The translations under genes were made by a program, and so were the position numbers. A DNA stretch of 56,159 nucleotides, taken from positions 1-56,159 of the forward strand of contig JABDLU010000081.1 of assembly GCA_013002865.1 (NCBI GenBank), read 5' to 3'. Shown here one piece after another: positions 14,278 to 24,099 of the stretch (position 1 is its first letter; the number at the start of each line of letters is the position of its first letter). Below the pieces are notes generated by a model. The model made no database searches and had not been told where the DNA came from. It saw nothing but the letters and a program-made list of their open reading frames with translations. The DNA comes from Acidimicrobiia bacterium. GTDB taxonomy: Bacteria > Actinomycetota > Acidimicrobiia > Spongiisociales > SHLN01.

Positions 14278-14296
14278 GCGCCCCGGGTGCTCCGGG

Positions 14297-14695
14297 CTAG
14301 TTCGATCCGGTCGGGTGGGCACGCGGCGGCCGGGGCCGCGGGTGTTCGCACAACTCGTAGTAGTTCCCGTCGGGTGCCCGGAAGTAGAACCAGCGATGGC
14401 CGTCGCGCCCCCGTTCCATTGCCGTGATGTCGGCCACTCCGGCCCGGCTGAGTTCTTCGTGGGCTGCTTCGATGTCGTCGACCCACAGGCCGGCCACCGG
14501 GCCGGTATCGAGGTGGTCGTGTTCAACGGAGTCGGGCCCGAACAACTCGAGCCGGTCCCCGTTTTCCATCGTGAGCTGGGTGAAGCCGGCCACGTTGGTG
14601 GAGACTTCGAGGCCGAGTTGCTTCTCGAAGAACTCGGCGGTGGCGCGCCGGTCGTCTGTGCTCGACCCGACCCAGATGATGCCCTTGACTTGCAC
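14297..14695 (-). CDS. Glyoxalase/bleomycin-resistance (VOC) family protein
   Basis: 132 residues from GTG 14695 (VQVKGIIWVGSSTDD). One vicinal-oxygen-chelate module pair is visible. The first half (GIIWVGSSTDDRRATAEFFEKQLGLEVS, then LTMENGDRLELFGPDS) and the second half (GPVAGLWVDDIEAAHEELSRAGV, then WFYFRAPDGNYYELCEHP) carry metal-ligand positions, with the Glu of YELCEHP at the C-terminal strand. The substrate is unknown. It is divergent from the ferritin-like gene across a 63-base spacer. Confidence 0.8.
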   Translation of the reverse strand: MQVKGIIWVGSSTDDRRATAEFFEKQLGLEVSTNVAGFTQLTMENGDRLELFGPDSVEHDHLDTGPVAGLWVDDIEAAHEELSRAGVADITAMERGRDGHRWFYFRAPDGNYYELCEHPRPRPPRAHPTGSN

Positions 14696-14758
14696 GGAGG
14701 CCAGTGTACGGAACGCGCCGTCGTCTAGATTGCCCGGCGAGCAGTGGGAAGGAGCCAT

Positions 14759-15820
14759 ATGCCGATCGAGACGGTCGAGGATCTGCGCAGCCACGTGCGC
14801 CTGGCGATTCAGGTTGAGCTGTCGACGATTCCCCCGTACCTGGTGGCGATGTACTCCATCGAGGACCAGCAGTCGGAGGCAGCTCTGCTGATCCGTAGCA
14901 TTGTCGCCGAGGAGATGCTCCACGCCGCCCTGTGTGCCAACCTGCTCGTCGCCATCGGTGGCCGCCCCTCCTTTGCCCCCACCGAGCTGATCCCCAGCTA
15001 CCCGATGTGGCTTCCCCATCACCGGCCGCCCCTGCAATTGCGGTTGGTGGCCTGTTCGATTGACTTGATTCGGGATGTGCTGATGCGGGTCGAGCAACCA
15101 GAGGTGTCGGGTGCGCCCGCCGAGGCGGATGTGTTCGAAACGCTCGGACAGTTCTATCACGCCCTCGAGCTCGCCATCGCCGAACTGGACGACGACTTCG
15201 ACTTGTTTTCCGATCCGCAGCGCGACCATCAGATGGGTGATGCTGCGTTCTATCGGCCGGTCGCCTTCGACGCGGAGGACAGCGGTGGGCTCCTGTTCAT
15301 CGACGACGTGGCATCAGCCGTCGAAGCGCTCGAGATCATCGTGCATCAGGGGGAGGGGCTCAGCACTGATCGCTGGGCAGATCCGGCCCACCAGGAACTG
15401 ACCCACTACCACAAGCTCGCTCAGATCGCTGATGGGACGAGTCCGCTCGGTGATGTGTTTCCGCTTCGGCCGGACGCCGTGACCGCCGGCTACCCGCCCG
15501 ACGTCGCCGCCGTATCGGACCTCTTCAACGCCGCCTACCGGTATCTCTACCTCGTGCTCGACGAGCTGTTTGGCCCGGCGGCGGACAAATCGGGTCCGGT
15601 CGGCCGGCTGTATCGGCTCATGTCCGACGTGATGTCTGAGCTGGCTCATTACCTGGTGAGACAGCAGCTGGAGGATGGCTCCCACGCCGCTCCGACATTT
15701 GAGATCTACGAGTTCGGCGCCGATCCCTCCACCGAGCTGACCGGGCTGGCCGGCCGGGTCGACGAGGTCATCAACCCGGGGTCGAGCACCTTCGTCGACA
15801 AGCTGGCCGCGATCGTCTGA
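14759..15820 (+). CDS. Ferritin-like protein of the VioB/RebD iminophenylpyruvate-dimer-synthase domain type
   Basis: 353 residues from ATG 14759, with GGAAGGAG seven bases upstream; an in-frame GTG at 14744 is less likely. The N-terminal helical bundle carries likely di-metal ligands: Glu in IQVELSTIPPYLVAMYSI, the EExxH motif in IVAEEMLHAALCANLL and a later HQELTHYHKL. The order and spacing match the ferritin-like domain found at the start of VioB and RebD and in many stand-alone proteins. No haem catalase-like remainder is present and no pigment genes are nearby, so a role in bisindole synthesis is not implied. It ends 14 bases from the convergent purM. Confidence 0.75.
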   Translation: MPIETVEDLRSHVRLAIQVELSTIPPYLVAMYSIEDQQSEAALLIRSIVAEEMLHAALCANLLVAIGGRPSFAPTELIPSYPMWLPHHRPPLQLRLVACSIDLIRDVLMRVEQPEVSGAPAEADVFETLGQFYHALELAIAELDDDFDLFSDPQRDHQMGDAAFYRPVAFDAEDSGGLLFIDDVASAVEALEIIVHQGEGLSTDRWADPAHQELTHYHKLAQIADGTSPLGDVFPLRPDAVTAGYPPDVAAVSDLFNAAYRYLYLVLDELFGPAADKSGPVGRLYRLMSDVMSELAHYLVRQQLEDGSHAAPTFEIYEFGADPSTELTGLAGRVDEVINPGSSTFVDKLAAIV

Positions 15821-15834
15821 GGGCGGGCAGCCCG

Positions 15835-16836
15835 TTAGGGCTGGAGGCGCACAGTGTTACCAGGAACGACCTCGCCGATGATCCAGGCCGGGTGGTCGGT
15901 CACGGCGGCAAGGGTGGACTCAGCGTGTGCTGCCGGCACCACCAGGGCGAACCCAATACCCATATTGAAGGTCTGGAACATTTCAGCGTGCTCGATCCCG
16001 CCCCGTTCGGCGATGATGCCGAAGATGGCCGGTATTTCCCAGGAAGCGACGTCGAGGTGAGCGGTCAGCCCTTCGGGCAGAACCCGGGGCAGATTCCCGG
16101 GAAGCCCCCCGCCGGTGATGTGAGCCATCGCCCGAATCGGCAACTCGCGAGCGGCCTCCAGCACGGTTGGCGCATAGATCACCGATGGCTCGAGGACTAC
16201 GTCGCCCAGCGTGGTGCCTTCGAAGCTGTCGCGCAGGTCGGATTCGGTGAACACCGACCTGACCAGCGAGAAGCCATTCGATCGGACGTTGGGGCTCGCG
16301 ACGCCGATGATCGCATCGCCGGGTCTGACGTCACCGGGGTCGAACAGCTCGGCCGCTTCGGCGACCCCGAGCGCGGCACCGGCGAGATCGAACTGGTCGG
16401 GCTCCATGACCCCGGGATGGACGGCGGTCTCGCCTCCGAGCAAGGCGCAGCCGGCCAGGCGGCACGCGTCGGCAATAGACCCGATAATGGCCTCATCCCG
16501 TTCCGGTTGGAGAGCACCGACCGCCAGGTAGTCGGTGAATCCGAGCGGGGTCGCTCTCTGGGCGGCAAGATCGTCCACGCACATTGCGACGAGGTCATGG
16601 CCGATTCCGTCGAACTGCCCAAGCCGGCGCGCCAACTCGGCCTTGGTTCCGACCCCGTCGGTCGTCATCATCAGAACCGGCCTGGTGTAGCCGTCGGGGA
16701 TCGTGATGCCGGTCGCAAATCCGCCGAAGGTCCCCACGACGTGTTCGGTCCACGTCGCCGTCACCCGGGAGGCGATCGAGTTCGTGAAGCGGTCGGCGGC
16801 TGCCACGTCTACGCCCGCTCCCGAATAGGTGCTCAT
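15835..16836 (-). CDS. purM: Phosphoribosylformylglycinamidine cyclo-ligase (AIR synthetase)
   Basis: 333 residues. It closes the imidazole ring of AIR using ATP (step 5 of IMP synthesis). Motifs are VLMMTTDGVGTKAELA, DLVAMCVDDLAAQ, ALLGGETAVHPG and HITGGGLPGNLPRVLP. The length is normal. Its start overlaps the purF stop by four bases, and it is the last gene of the minus-strand purine operon. Confidence 0.96.
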   Translation of the reverse strand: MSTYSGAGVDVAAADRFTNSIASRVTATWTEHVVGTFGGFATGITIPDGYTRPVLMMTTDGVGTKAELARRLGQFDGIGHDLVAMCVDDLAAQRATPLGFTDYLAVGALQPERDEAIIGSIADACRLAGCALLGGETAVHPGVMEPDQFDLAGAALGVAEAAELFDPGDVRPGDAIIGVASPNVRSNGFSLVRSVFTESDLRDSFEGTTLGDVVLEPSVIYAPTVLEAARELPIRAMAHITGGGLPGNLPRVLPEGLTAHLDVASWEIPAIFGIIAERGGIEHAEMFQTFNMGIGFALVVPAAHAESTLAAVTDHPAWIIGEVVPGNTVRLQP

Positions 16837-18227
16837 TCGAGGACGAACTTGTCCGGGCCGATGGGCGTCGGATAGTCACCGGACAGGCAGGCGGTGCAAA
16901 AGGTTTGGGTGGCGTCCGACACCGAGCCTTCCAGGCCGGCCAGGCTCAGGTAGCCGAGCGAATCGACCCCGAGGAATGCTTCGATTTCCTCCTCCGATTT
17001 CCCGGCCGCCAGCAGAGAGCTGCGGTCCGATGTGTCCATCCCGTAGAAGCACGGCCAGCGATACGGCGGTGAGGATATCCGCAGGTGCACCTCCTGGGCA
17101 CCGGCTGCCCGGACCACCTCGACGAGTTGACGGGTGGTCGAGCCGCGCACGACCGAATCGTCGACCAGAACGATCCGCTGGCCGTCGAGGACATCTTTGA
17201 TCGGGTTGAGCTTGAGCCGGATCCCGCGCTCTCGCAGCATTTGCTCGGGCTCGATGAAGGTGCGGCCCACGTAGCGGTTCTTGACGAGACCGTCCTCGTA
17301 CCGGATACCCGACTCCCAGGAGTATCCCTGGGCGGCCGGGATGCCGGACTCGGGCACGGGCACGACGACGTCGGCCGGAACACCGCTTTCCCGGGCCAAC
17401 TGCCTGCCCATTTCGACTCGGGCAGCCTGGACATTCTGTCCCGCCAGCACGCTGTCGGGTCGGGCGAAGTACACGTATTCGAAGACGCATAGCCGGGACG
17501 GAACGGGGTCCTGGGGAAAGTGCGAGGTCACGCCCCGCTCGTCGAGCACGACCAGCTCGCCGGGCTCAACGTCCCGTTCGAAGGTGGCGCCCACCAGATC
17601 GAGAGCCGCCGTCTCGGAGGCGACCACCCACCCGTCTGGCCCGATCCGGCCGAGGGACAGCGGGCGGAAGCCGTGCGGGTCGCGCACCGCCACCACGGAT
17701 GTGTCGTCCATCACAACAAGTGTGTAGGCGCCTTCAAAATCCGGCACGACGCCGGCGATGGCCTCCCACAGTGGAATGTCGCTCTCCTTGTGGATTCGCT
17801 CGGCGATTGCGCTGGTCATCAGCTCCGAATCGGTGGTGCCGCTCGACCCGAGCCGCTCCGCCAGCGCGGCGGTATTGGTCAGGTTGCCGTTGTGGCCCAG
17901 GGCCACACTGCGGGGCCCGATGGCGCGAAAGGCCGGTTGGGCGTTGGCCCAGGTGCTCGAGCCGGTCGTCGAGTACCGGGTATGGCCGATGCCAATGCCG
18001 CCCTGCAGCCCGGCGAGGGTGTTCCGGTCGAAGACCGACGACAACAGTCCCATGTCTTTGTAGGTCGTGAGACGCTGGCCGTTGGAAACGGCGATTCCGG
18101 CGCTCTCCTGCCCGCGATGCTGGAGGGCGAACAGGCCGAAATAGATGAGGTTGGCGACGTGAGTCTCCGGGACGAACGCCCCGAACACCCCGCAGGCTTC
18201 GCCCGGCTTTCCAAGTGAGTCACTCAT
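16833..18227 (-). CDS. purF: Amidophosphoribosyltransferase, iron-sulfur type
   Basis: 464 residues from ATG 18227, which overlaps the purL end by 8 bases. It transfers amide nitrogen from glutamine to PRPP, the first committed step. The 11-residue propeptide MSDSLGKPGEA precedes Cys12 of CGVFG, which becomes the N-terminal nucleophile after cleavage. The glutaminase domain (LFALQHRGQESAGIA, GHNGNLTN) is followed by the PRPP site IVLVDDSVVRGSTTRQL. Cysteines in LCVFEYVYF, WPCFYGMDT and FCTACLSGDYP are those that hold the 4Fe-4S cluster in the Bacillus-type enzyme. Confidence 0.96.
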   Translation of the reverse strand: MSDSLGKPGEACGVFGAFVPETHVANLIYFGLFALQHRGQESAGIAVSNGQRLTTYKDMGLLSSVFDRNTLAGLQGGIGIGHTRYSTTGSSTWANAQPAFRAIGPRSVALGHNGNLTNTAALAERLGSSGTTDSELMTSAIAERIHKESDIPLWEAIAGVVPDFEGAYTLVVMDDTSVVAVRDPHGFRPLSLGRIGPDGWVVASETAALDLVGATFERDVEPGELVVLDERGVTSHFPQDPVPSRLCVFEYVYFARPDSVLAGQNVQAARVEMGRQLARESGVPADVVVPVPESGIPAAQGYSWESGIRYEDGLVKNRYVGRTFIEPEQMLRERGIRLKLNPIKDVLDGQRIVLVDDSVVRGSTTRQLVEVVRAAGAQEVHLRISSPPYRWPCFYGMDTSDRSSLLAAGKSEEEIEAFLGVDSLGYLSLAGLEGSVSDATQTFCTACLSGDYPTPIGPDKFVLE

Positions 18228-20409
18228 GGATCGTCCCTTCCATGCGGCGCCGGATGGCACCGCCCCACACGGTGCGCAACCGCCCGATCGACATCGGGTC
18301 GATGGTCGGGTCGGACAACTCGAGGTCGGCACCACCCGTCTGGCCGATGCGCCGGATGTCACATCCCACCTCGGCCGCCAATTGGGTGACCCGGGCCGCT
18401 TCGGCCGACGGGACCAGGCACAGGAAGCGGTGCGGGTCTTCACCGAACGCGTCGATCGTCGAGGTGCGCTCCAGTACGGCGCCGACGTCATGGCGAATGA
18501 GCAGCTCGACCAGCGCAACCAGGGCACCGCCCTGGGAGACGTCGTGCAGCACCGCGGTCGGCATGACGTGAGCGAGGCGGATGGCCAGTTCAATCGACCT
18601 GCCGCCGGTATCGGGATCGATCGGGGTCGGCCGTCCGCCCAGCGTCCCGAAGATCGTCTTCTGATACGCGGTGCCGGCCAGCGAACGCTGCTGGGCAGGT
18701 CCGGCGAGGAAGATGGTCATGTCGGTGCCCACGTCTCCGATGAAGGCGGGGATCGGCTCGGCCAGTCCGAGCATTCCGACGACGGGGGTCGGGTAGATGT
18801 CGCGTCCGTCGGTTTCGTTGTAGAACGACACGTTGCCGCCAACGATCGGGACACCGAGGGCGTCGCACGCTGCTCCCAGCCCGGCGATGGTTTCCGTGAA
18901 CTGCCACATGACGTCTGGCTTCTCGGGATTGCCGAAGTTGAGGTTGTCGACGACCGCCAGGGGACGGGCGCCGGCAACCGCCACGTTGAGCGCCGACTCG
19001 TAGACGATCCGCTCGGCGCCGCGGCGGGGATCGAGCTGGCACATTCGGCCGTTCCCGTCGGTCGACACGGCGAGGCCCTTGTCCGTTCCCTGGATGCGGA
19101 TCAGTGATCCATCGATTCCCGGAGGCCGCACGGTGTTGAGAAACAGCATGTGGTCGAACTGCTCGTAGACCCACGACCGATCGCCGATGCCGGGATCATC
19201 GAGCAACGCCAGCAGTGCCGTGTCGAGAGGTGTGCGATCCGGTGGGTCGCGGCGCTTGCGCAGGTCGTCGAGCCAGGCGGGCCGTTCGATCGGGCGATGC
19301 AGCACCGGAGCGTCATCGGTCAGAGAGGCGGCCGGTACGTCGACGATCTGTTCACCGTTGTGGTGGACGCGCAGCCGGTCTCCGTCCCGGACGGTGCCGA
19401 CCACGGAGGCGTCGATCTCCCATGTGGCCGCCACGGCGAGCACCTCGTCGACCTTGTCGGGCGAAACGAAGGCCATCATCCGTTCCTGGGACTCCGACAT
19501 CAGCAGCTCTGGTGCCGTCATGTCATCTTCGCGCACATGGACGGCGTCGAGGTTCAGTTCCATCCCCACTCCGGCCCGGGCCGCCGGTTCGCTGGCGGCG
19601 CAGGTCAGCCCGGCGGCGCCCAGATCCTGGACACCGACCACGAGGTCGCGCTCGTAGAGGTCGAGGCACGCCTCGATGAGCTTCTTCTCCTCAAAGGGGT
19701 CGCCGACCTGGACCGAGGGGCGCTTTTCCCCGGCCGTCTCATCGAAGCCGGCCGACGCCAGCACCGAGGCACCGCCGATGCCATCGCGTCCCGTCGATGC
19801 GCCGAGCAGGACGGCAATCGTGCCGGGAGTGCCGGCAGTCCCCAGCACCAGCTGCTCGCGCTGCAAGATGCCGAGACACATGACGTTGACGAGCGGGTTG
19901 CCGGCATACACCGGGTCGAACTCGGTCTCGCCTCCCAGAGTCGGGACACCGACGGCGTTACCGTATCCGGCGATGCCCGACACCACACCGTTGAACAGGT
20001 AGCGATTGTGCGGGTCCGAAAGCTCACCGAACCGAATCTGATTCCAGAGCCCGACCGGCCGGGCGCCCATCGTGAACACGTCTCGCAGAATGCCGCCCAC
20101 GCCGGTGGCCGCTCCCTGATACGGCTCAACGAACGACGGGTGGTTGTGGCTCTCGATGCGCAGCGCGGCCAGCCAGCCGTCGCCCAGGTCGACGACGCCG
20201 GCGTTTTCACCGGGACCGACCACCACCCAGGGTGCGTCGGTCGGGAGGGTCCCCAGGTGCGCGCGGGAGCTCTTGTACGAGCAATGTTCCGACCACATCA
20301 CCGAGTACATCGCCAGTTCCGAATCCTGGGGTCGCCGGCCGAGGATCTCCTGAACGGAGATGAACTCCTCGTCGGTCATTCCGAGCTCGCGGTGCACGAC
20401 GTCGGTCAC
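18220..20409 (-). CDS. purL: Phosphoribosylformylglycinamidine synthase, large subunit PurL (small type)
   Basis: 729 residues, the short PurL that works with separate PurS and PurQ. The N-terminus reads MTDVVHRELGMTDEEFISVQEILGRRP, followed by the conserved WSEHCSYKSSRAHL. Two duplicated AIR-synthase-like halves follow: ESHNHPSFVEPYQGAATGVGGILRD and LGAAGLTCAASE in the first, NLNFGNPEKPDVMWQF and VGGNVSFYNETDG in the second. It converts FGAR to FGAM. Its start codon overlaps the purQ stop (ATGA). Confidence 0.97.
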   Translation of the reverse strand: MTDVVHRELGMTDEEFISVQEILGRRPQDSELAMYSVMWSEHCSYKSSRAHLGTLPTDAPWVVVGPGENAGVVDLGDGWLAALRIESHNHPSFVEPYQGAATGVGGILRDVFTMGARPVGLWNQIRFGELSDPHNRYLFNGVVSGIAGYGNAVGVPTLGGETEFDPVYAGNPLVNVMCLGILQREQLVLGTAGTPGTIAVLLGASTGRDGIGGASVLASAGFDETAGEKRPSVQVGDPFEEKKLIEACLDLYERDLVVGVQDLGAAGLTCAASEPAARAGVGMELNLDAVHVREDDMTAPELLMSESQERMMAFVSPDKVDEVLAVAATWEIDASVVGTVRDGDRLRVHHNGEQIVDVPAASLTDDAPVLHRPIERPAWLDDLRKRRDPPDRTPLDTALLALLDDPGIGDRSWVYEQFDHMLFLNTVRPPGIDGSLIRIQGTDKGLAVSTDGNGRMCQLDPRRGAERIVYESALNVAVAGARPLAVVDNLNFGNPEKPDVMWQFTETIAGLGAACDALGVPIVGGNVSFYNETDGRDIYPTPVVGMLGLAEPIPAFIGDVGTDMTIFLAGPAQQRSLAGTAYQKTIFGTLGGRPTPIDPDTGGRSIELAIRLAHVMPTAVLHDVSQGGALVALVELLIRHDVGAVLERTSTIDAFGEDPHRFLCLVPSAEAARVTQLAAEVGCDIRRIGQTGGADLELSDPTIDPMSIGRLRTVWGGAIRRRMEGTIHE

Positions 20410-21083
20410 GCCGGCACGGCCTCGAGGGAGGCAACGAACGATTCCAGCAGTATCCGTCCGTCCGTCGAGCCCATGAAGTCTTCGATGGCCCGCTCGGGAT
20501 GGGGCATCAAGCCGGCCACGTTCCCGGCGGTGTTGGCAACGGCGGCGATTGCTCCCTCGGATCCATTCGGGTTGGCGGCGTCGGACAGGGTGCCGGCGGC
20601 GTCGGTGTACCGAAGCATGACCCGGACGGCGTCGCCACCGGTGATGTAGTTGCCCTCGTAGGAGTTGAGCGGAATGGTGAGAACCTGGCCGGGGCGGGCC
20701 GCCCTGGTGAGTATCGAGTCTGGCGACTGGACTCGCACGTGCACCGGACGGCAGATGAACCGGAGGTCACGGTTGGCGATGAGCCCCCCGGGGAGCAGCC
20801 CGGCTTCGCACAAGACCTGAAACCCGTTGCAGATGCCGAGCACCGGCCGGCCTTCGGCGGCCAGCTTTTCGACGGCCGCCATGACCGGCGAGAAGCGGGC
20901 GATAGCCCCGGTGCGCAGGTAGTCACCGTGCGCGAAGCCGCCCGGCAGGACGACGCCATCGATGCCGTCGAGTGAGGTCTCGCGATGCCACACCTGTTCA
21001 GTGTCGGCACCGAGGGCCTCGAATGCGTACGCCACGTCCCGTTCGCAGTTGGTGCCCGGGAAGGTGATGATCCCGATACTCAA
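20406..21083 (-). CDS. purQ: Phosphoribosylformylglycinamidine synthase, glutaminase subunit PurQ
   Basis: 225 residues starting at TTG 21083, where TTGA overlaps the purS stop; the protein starts at the family-conserved SIGIITFPGTNCERD. The class I glutaminase shows catalytic Cys in VLGICNGFQVLCEAGLLPG and the His/Glu pair in MPHPERAIED. It supplies ammonia to PurL. No ATG lies near the conserved N-terminus, so the TTG is well supported. Confidence 0.95.
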   Translation of the reverse strand: MSIGIITFPGTNCERDVAYAFEALGADTEQVWHRETSLDGIDGVVLPGGFAHGDYLRTGAIARFSPVMAAVEKLAAEGRPVLGICNGFQVLCEAGLLPGGLIANRDLRFICRPVHVRVQSPDSILTRAARPGQVLTIPLNSYEGNYITGGDAVRVMLRYTDAAGTLSDAANPNGSEGAIAAVANTAGNVAGLMPHPERAIEDFMGSTDGRILLESFVASLEAVPA

Positions 21084-21322
21084 CCGAGGATCTCGATCTC
21101 GTAGTTCTCCATGACGGGATTGGCGAGCATCTTCTCGCACATGGCCCGCACCGCCGACAGCACGTACTCCTGGTCGCGCCCGGGCAAAGACACCTCGATG
21201 GTTCGATTGACGCGAACCCCGTCGACGTCGCCGTAGCCGAGGTCGACGAGTGCCCGCTGGATGGTGGCGCCCTCCGGATCGGCGATTTCCGGCCGGCGGG
21301 TAATCGTCACCAGGGCTCTCAT
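21080..21322 (-). CDS. purS: Phosphoribosylformylglycinamidine synthase subunit PurS
   Basis: 80 residues with the typical pattern [43 protein letters not shown] and a C-terminal MCEKMLANPVMENYEIEI. The small dimer bridges PurL and PurQ and helps channel ammonia. It overlaps purC upstream and purQ downstream, so the complex is translated as a coupled set. Confidence 0.95.
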   Translation of the reverse strand: MRALVTITRRPEIADPEGATIQRALVDLGYGDVDGVRVNRTIEVSLPGRDQEYVLSAVRAMCEKMLANPVMENYEIEILG

Positions 21323-22188
21323 CCGGTGCCGTCCGCGAACGATCGGCCGGTGATGCGCTCGAATGCCTCGGTATAGCGGGCGGCGGTGCCGTCACGGACC
21401 TCATCGGGCATGGCCGGGGCGGGCGGCGAATGGTCCCAGCCGGTGGAATCCAGCCAGTCCCGCACGTATTGCTTGTCGAAGGACGGCATGGTCTTGCCGG
21501 GTTGGTACTCGTCGGCCGGCCAATAGCGGCTCGAGTCGGGCGTGAGCACCTCGTCAATGAGCAGCAACTCCCCATCGTCCCAGCCGAATTCGAACTTGGT
21601 GTCGGCGATGAGCAGCCCCTGGGCGGCGGCCGCTTCGGCGGCCCGTTGGTATATGTCGATCGAAAGTGATCGGAGGCGCTCGTATAGCTCGTGGCCGACG
21701 AGATCACGGGCTCCGGCCTCGGTGAGGTTCTCATCGTGGCCGGTTTCCGCTTTGGTGGCCGGGGTGAAGATCGGCTCGGTGAGCTTTTCCCCCATCTTCA
21801 ATCCGTCGGGGAGGTGCTCGGTAGTCGGACCGCCACCGGCCTGGTACTCACGCCAGCTGCTGCCGTATAGGTAGCCCCGCACCACGCATTCCATAGGGAT
21901 GACCTCCGCCCGGCGCACGATCATGGCTCGCCCGTCCAGCACGAGCCGCTCGGCCTGATCCAGCCCCAGGCCGCCGAGTTCGGTGGTGATGAAGTGGTTG
22001 GGGGTGTCCAGGTAGTCGAACCAGTGCAGCGATACGCCGGTGAGAACGCGGCCCTTGTTGGGAATGGCGTCCGGGAGTATGACGTCGTACGCGGAAATGC
22101 GGTCCGTAGCTACGAACAGAAGGCGATGCTCGTCGATCTCATAGATTTCGCGAACTTTGCCCGAAGCGAGATGTGTCAGCGCCAACAC
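21319..22188 (-). CDS. purC: SAICAR synthetase
   Basis: 289 residues from GTG 22188. It joins CAIR and aspartate with ATP. Motifs are [56 protein letters not shown] and [15 protein letters not shown], with the C-terminal [15 protein letters not shown]. The length and C-terminal extension are those of the longer SAICAR synthetase subtype. It is 36 bases after purE. Confidence 0.95.
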   Translation of the reverse strand: MLALTHLASGKVREIYEIDEHRLLFVATDRISAYDVILPDAIPNKGRVLTGVSLHWFDYLDTPNHFITTELGGLGLDQAERLVLDGRAMIVRRAEVIPMECVVRGYLYGSSWREYQAGGGPTTEHLPDGLKMGEKLTEPIFTPATKAETGHDENLTEAGARDLVGHELYERLRSLSIDIYQRAAEAAAAQGLLIADTKFEFGWDDGELLLIDEVLTPDSSRYWPADEYQPGKTMPSFDKQYVRDWLDSTGWDHSPPAPAMPDEVRDGTAARYTEAFERITGRSFADGTG

Positions 22189-22224
22189 GCTGGCGATTGT
22201 AGGTCGGTGGGTCGCGACCTCTGG

Positions 22225-22698
22225 TTATCCGCGGTGCACCTCGCGAAATGTATCTTTCGCCAGCTGGTCGCGGTGGGCGGCGAGCTGCTTGCGGAGGCTG
22301 TCATCAGTTATCGCCAGGATGGATACGGCGAGCAGGGCGGCATTGCCGGCGCCATCAACGGCCACCGTTGCCACCGGAATTCCCGAGGGCATCTGGACGG
22401 TGGAGAGCAGCGCGTCGAGCCCATCCATCGACGCGCTCAGCGGCACTCCGATGACCGGCAAGGTCGTCCGGGCGGCCATCACTCCCGCCAGGTGGGCCGC
22501 CTTGCCGGCACCGGCGATGATCACACCGAGGTTGTTCTCTTCGGCACCGTCGATGTACGCCAGCGCCTGATCGAGCGACTTGTGCGCCGAGGCAACCAGG
22601 ACATCGTGGGGGATGCCGAATCGCTCGAGGGTCTCGGCGGCCTTCTGCATGATGGGCAGATCCTTCTCCGAGCCCATCAGGACGGCGACCTTTTTCAT
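22225..22698 (-). CDS. purE: N5-carboxyaminoimidazole ribonucleotide mutase PurE
   Basis: 157 residues from ATG 22698 with AAGGAG about eight bases upstream. The motifs [31 protein letters not shown] (catalytic His), [18 protein letters not shown] and [32 protein letters not shown] are class I PurE. Class I PurE needs PurK for its substrate, and purK is not in this window. Confidence 0.96.
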   Translation of the reverse strand: MKKVAVLMGSEKDLPIMQKAAETLERFGIPHDVLVASAHKSLDQALAYIDGAEENNLGVIIAGAGKAAHLAGVMAARTTLPVIGVPLSASMDGLDALLSTVQMPSGIPVATVAVDGAGNAALLAVSILAITDDSLRKQLAAHRDQLAKDTFREVHRG

Positions 22699-22723
22699 TC
22701 GTGACTCCTTGTTCGTCGATCGA

Positions 22724-23971
22724 TTACTGGGCGATGTCGGTCCGGTACTGCTTGCCGGAGAAGCTGATCCGGGCGGCCCGATCGTAGGCACGATCGCGGG
22801 CTGCATCGAGATCGGGGCCGAGGCCGACGACGCTGACAACCCGGCCCCCGGCGGTCTCGGTGCGCAACCCGACCCGGCGGGTGGCGGCATGAAAGACCAG
22901 GGTCCCGGGCTCGTCCTCGTCCAGGCCGCGGATCTCGTCACCCAGCACCGGCGCCTCGGGATATCCCTTGGCGGCCAGGACCACGTTCACGGCCATCTGG
23001 CCGGACCAGTGCAGCTCGGTGCCGGCGGCGTTGCCGTCGGTGCATGCCGCGATGACGTCCAACAGGTCGCTCTCGAGTGTCGGCAGCAATGCCTGGGTCT
23101 CCGGATCGCCGAGCCGGCAATTGAACTCCAGCACCTGGGGCCCGGCCTCGGTGAGGACGAGTCCGGCGTAGATGAAACCGGTGTACGTCTCGCCATCCGC
23201 GGCCAGGGTCTCGAGCACCGGAGTGATGACCGTGTCCACGATGCGTCGGACGAAGGTGTCTCCGTGACCCGGTACGGGCGTGTAAGTCCCCATCCCACCG
23301 GTGTTCGGTCCACGATTGCCGTCTTCGAGCCGCTTGTAGTCCCGGGCGGTTCGCAAGCCGAGGACGGTGGTCCCGTCGCATAGCCCAAAGACACTGATCT
23401 CCTCGCCGTCGAGGAAGTCTTCGATGACGACCCGGTTCCCGGCCGGGCCGAACCGGCCAGAAAAGCAGTCGGCGACCCAGCTAGCAGCCTCGCCGAGCTG
23501 CGATGTCACCAGGACACCCTTGCCGGCCGCCAGGCCGTCGGCCTTGACGACATACGGGGGCTTTCGCACCGACAAGTGGTCCAGGGCCGACTCGGCATCG
23601 GCGAACACCTCGGAGGCGGCGGTCGGAACGCCGGCCCGGTGCATGATGCTCTTGGCGAAAGACTTCGACGTTTCCAGCCGGGCGGCCGACCGGCTCGGCC
23701 CGAAGATCGGGATCCTGGCGGTCCGCACGGCGTCGGTCACGCCGGCGGCGAGAGGGGCCTCCGGACCGACGACGACGAGGTCGATCGATTCCCGAAGTGC
23801 CAGGTTGACAACGGCGGCCGGATCCGCCGGATCGATGGCGTGGGTCGGCCCGATCGTGGCGAGACCGGGATTGCCGGGTGCGGTGTGGAGCTGGTCGAGG
23901 CGGGAGCTCTGGGCGAGCTTCCAACCTATGGCGTGCTCGCGGCCACCTCCGCCGAGAAGCAGAACGTTCAC
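22724..23971 (-). CDS. purD: Phosphoribosylamine-glycine ligase (GAR synthetase)
   Basis: 415 residues from GTG 23971 (NVLLLGGGGREHAIGWKLAQS). In-frame starts farther upstream exist but add a non-conserved leader. ATP-grasp motifs include PYVVKADGLAAGKGVLV, VIEDFLDGEEISVFGLCDG, NTGGMGTYTPVP and LEFNCRLGDPETQALLP. It forms GAR in step 2. It is the first gene of the eight-gene minus-strand operon and is divergent from hyuA. Confidence 0.95.
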   Translation of the reverse strand: MNVLLLGGGGREHAIGWKLAQSSRLDQLHTAPGNPGLATIGPTHAIDPADPAAVVNLALRESIDLVVVGPEAPLAAGVTDAVRTARIPIFGPSRSAARLETSKSFAKSIMHRAGVPTAASEVFADAESALDHLSVRKPPYVVKADGLAAGKGVLVTSQLGEAASWVADCFSGRFGPAGNRVVIEDFLDGEEISVFGLCDGTTVLGLRTARDYKRLEDGNRGPNTGGMGTYTPVPGHGDTFVRRIVDTVITPVLETLAADGETYTGFIYAGLVLTEAGPQVLEFNCRLGDPETQALLPTLESDLLDVIAACTDGNAAGTELHWSGQMAVNVVLAAKGYPEAPVLGDEIRGLDEDEPGTLVFHAATRRVGLRTETAGGRVVSVVGLGPDLDAARDRAYDRAARISFSGKQYRTDIAQ

Positions 23972-24099
23972 GGTGCGAGCATAAAGCACCCGGGGGAGCC
24001 CTCCGCCGTGCCGGCGGGACACAGCGTCCCCTAGCCTCGGTGGATGTCGATGAGGCCAACCCCAATGGCACGGACCGCCGGTTGCGGTGAGGACCAGCC

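Noticed and set aside
12682..14526. A 614-codon open frame antisense to purH
   Set aside because: It lies opposite a clear PurH sequence. Long antisense frames are expected at high GC, and the protein has no recognisable domain.
14759..15820. Violacein or rebeccamycin pathway gene
   Set aside because: Only the ferritin-like part is present and none of the other pathway enzymes are near, so the pathway name would mislead.
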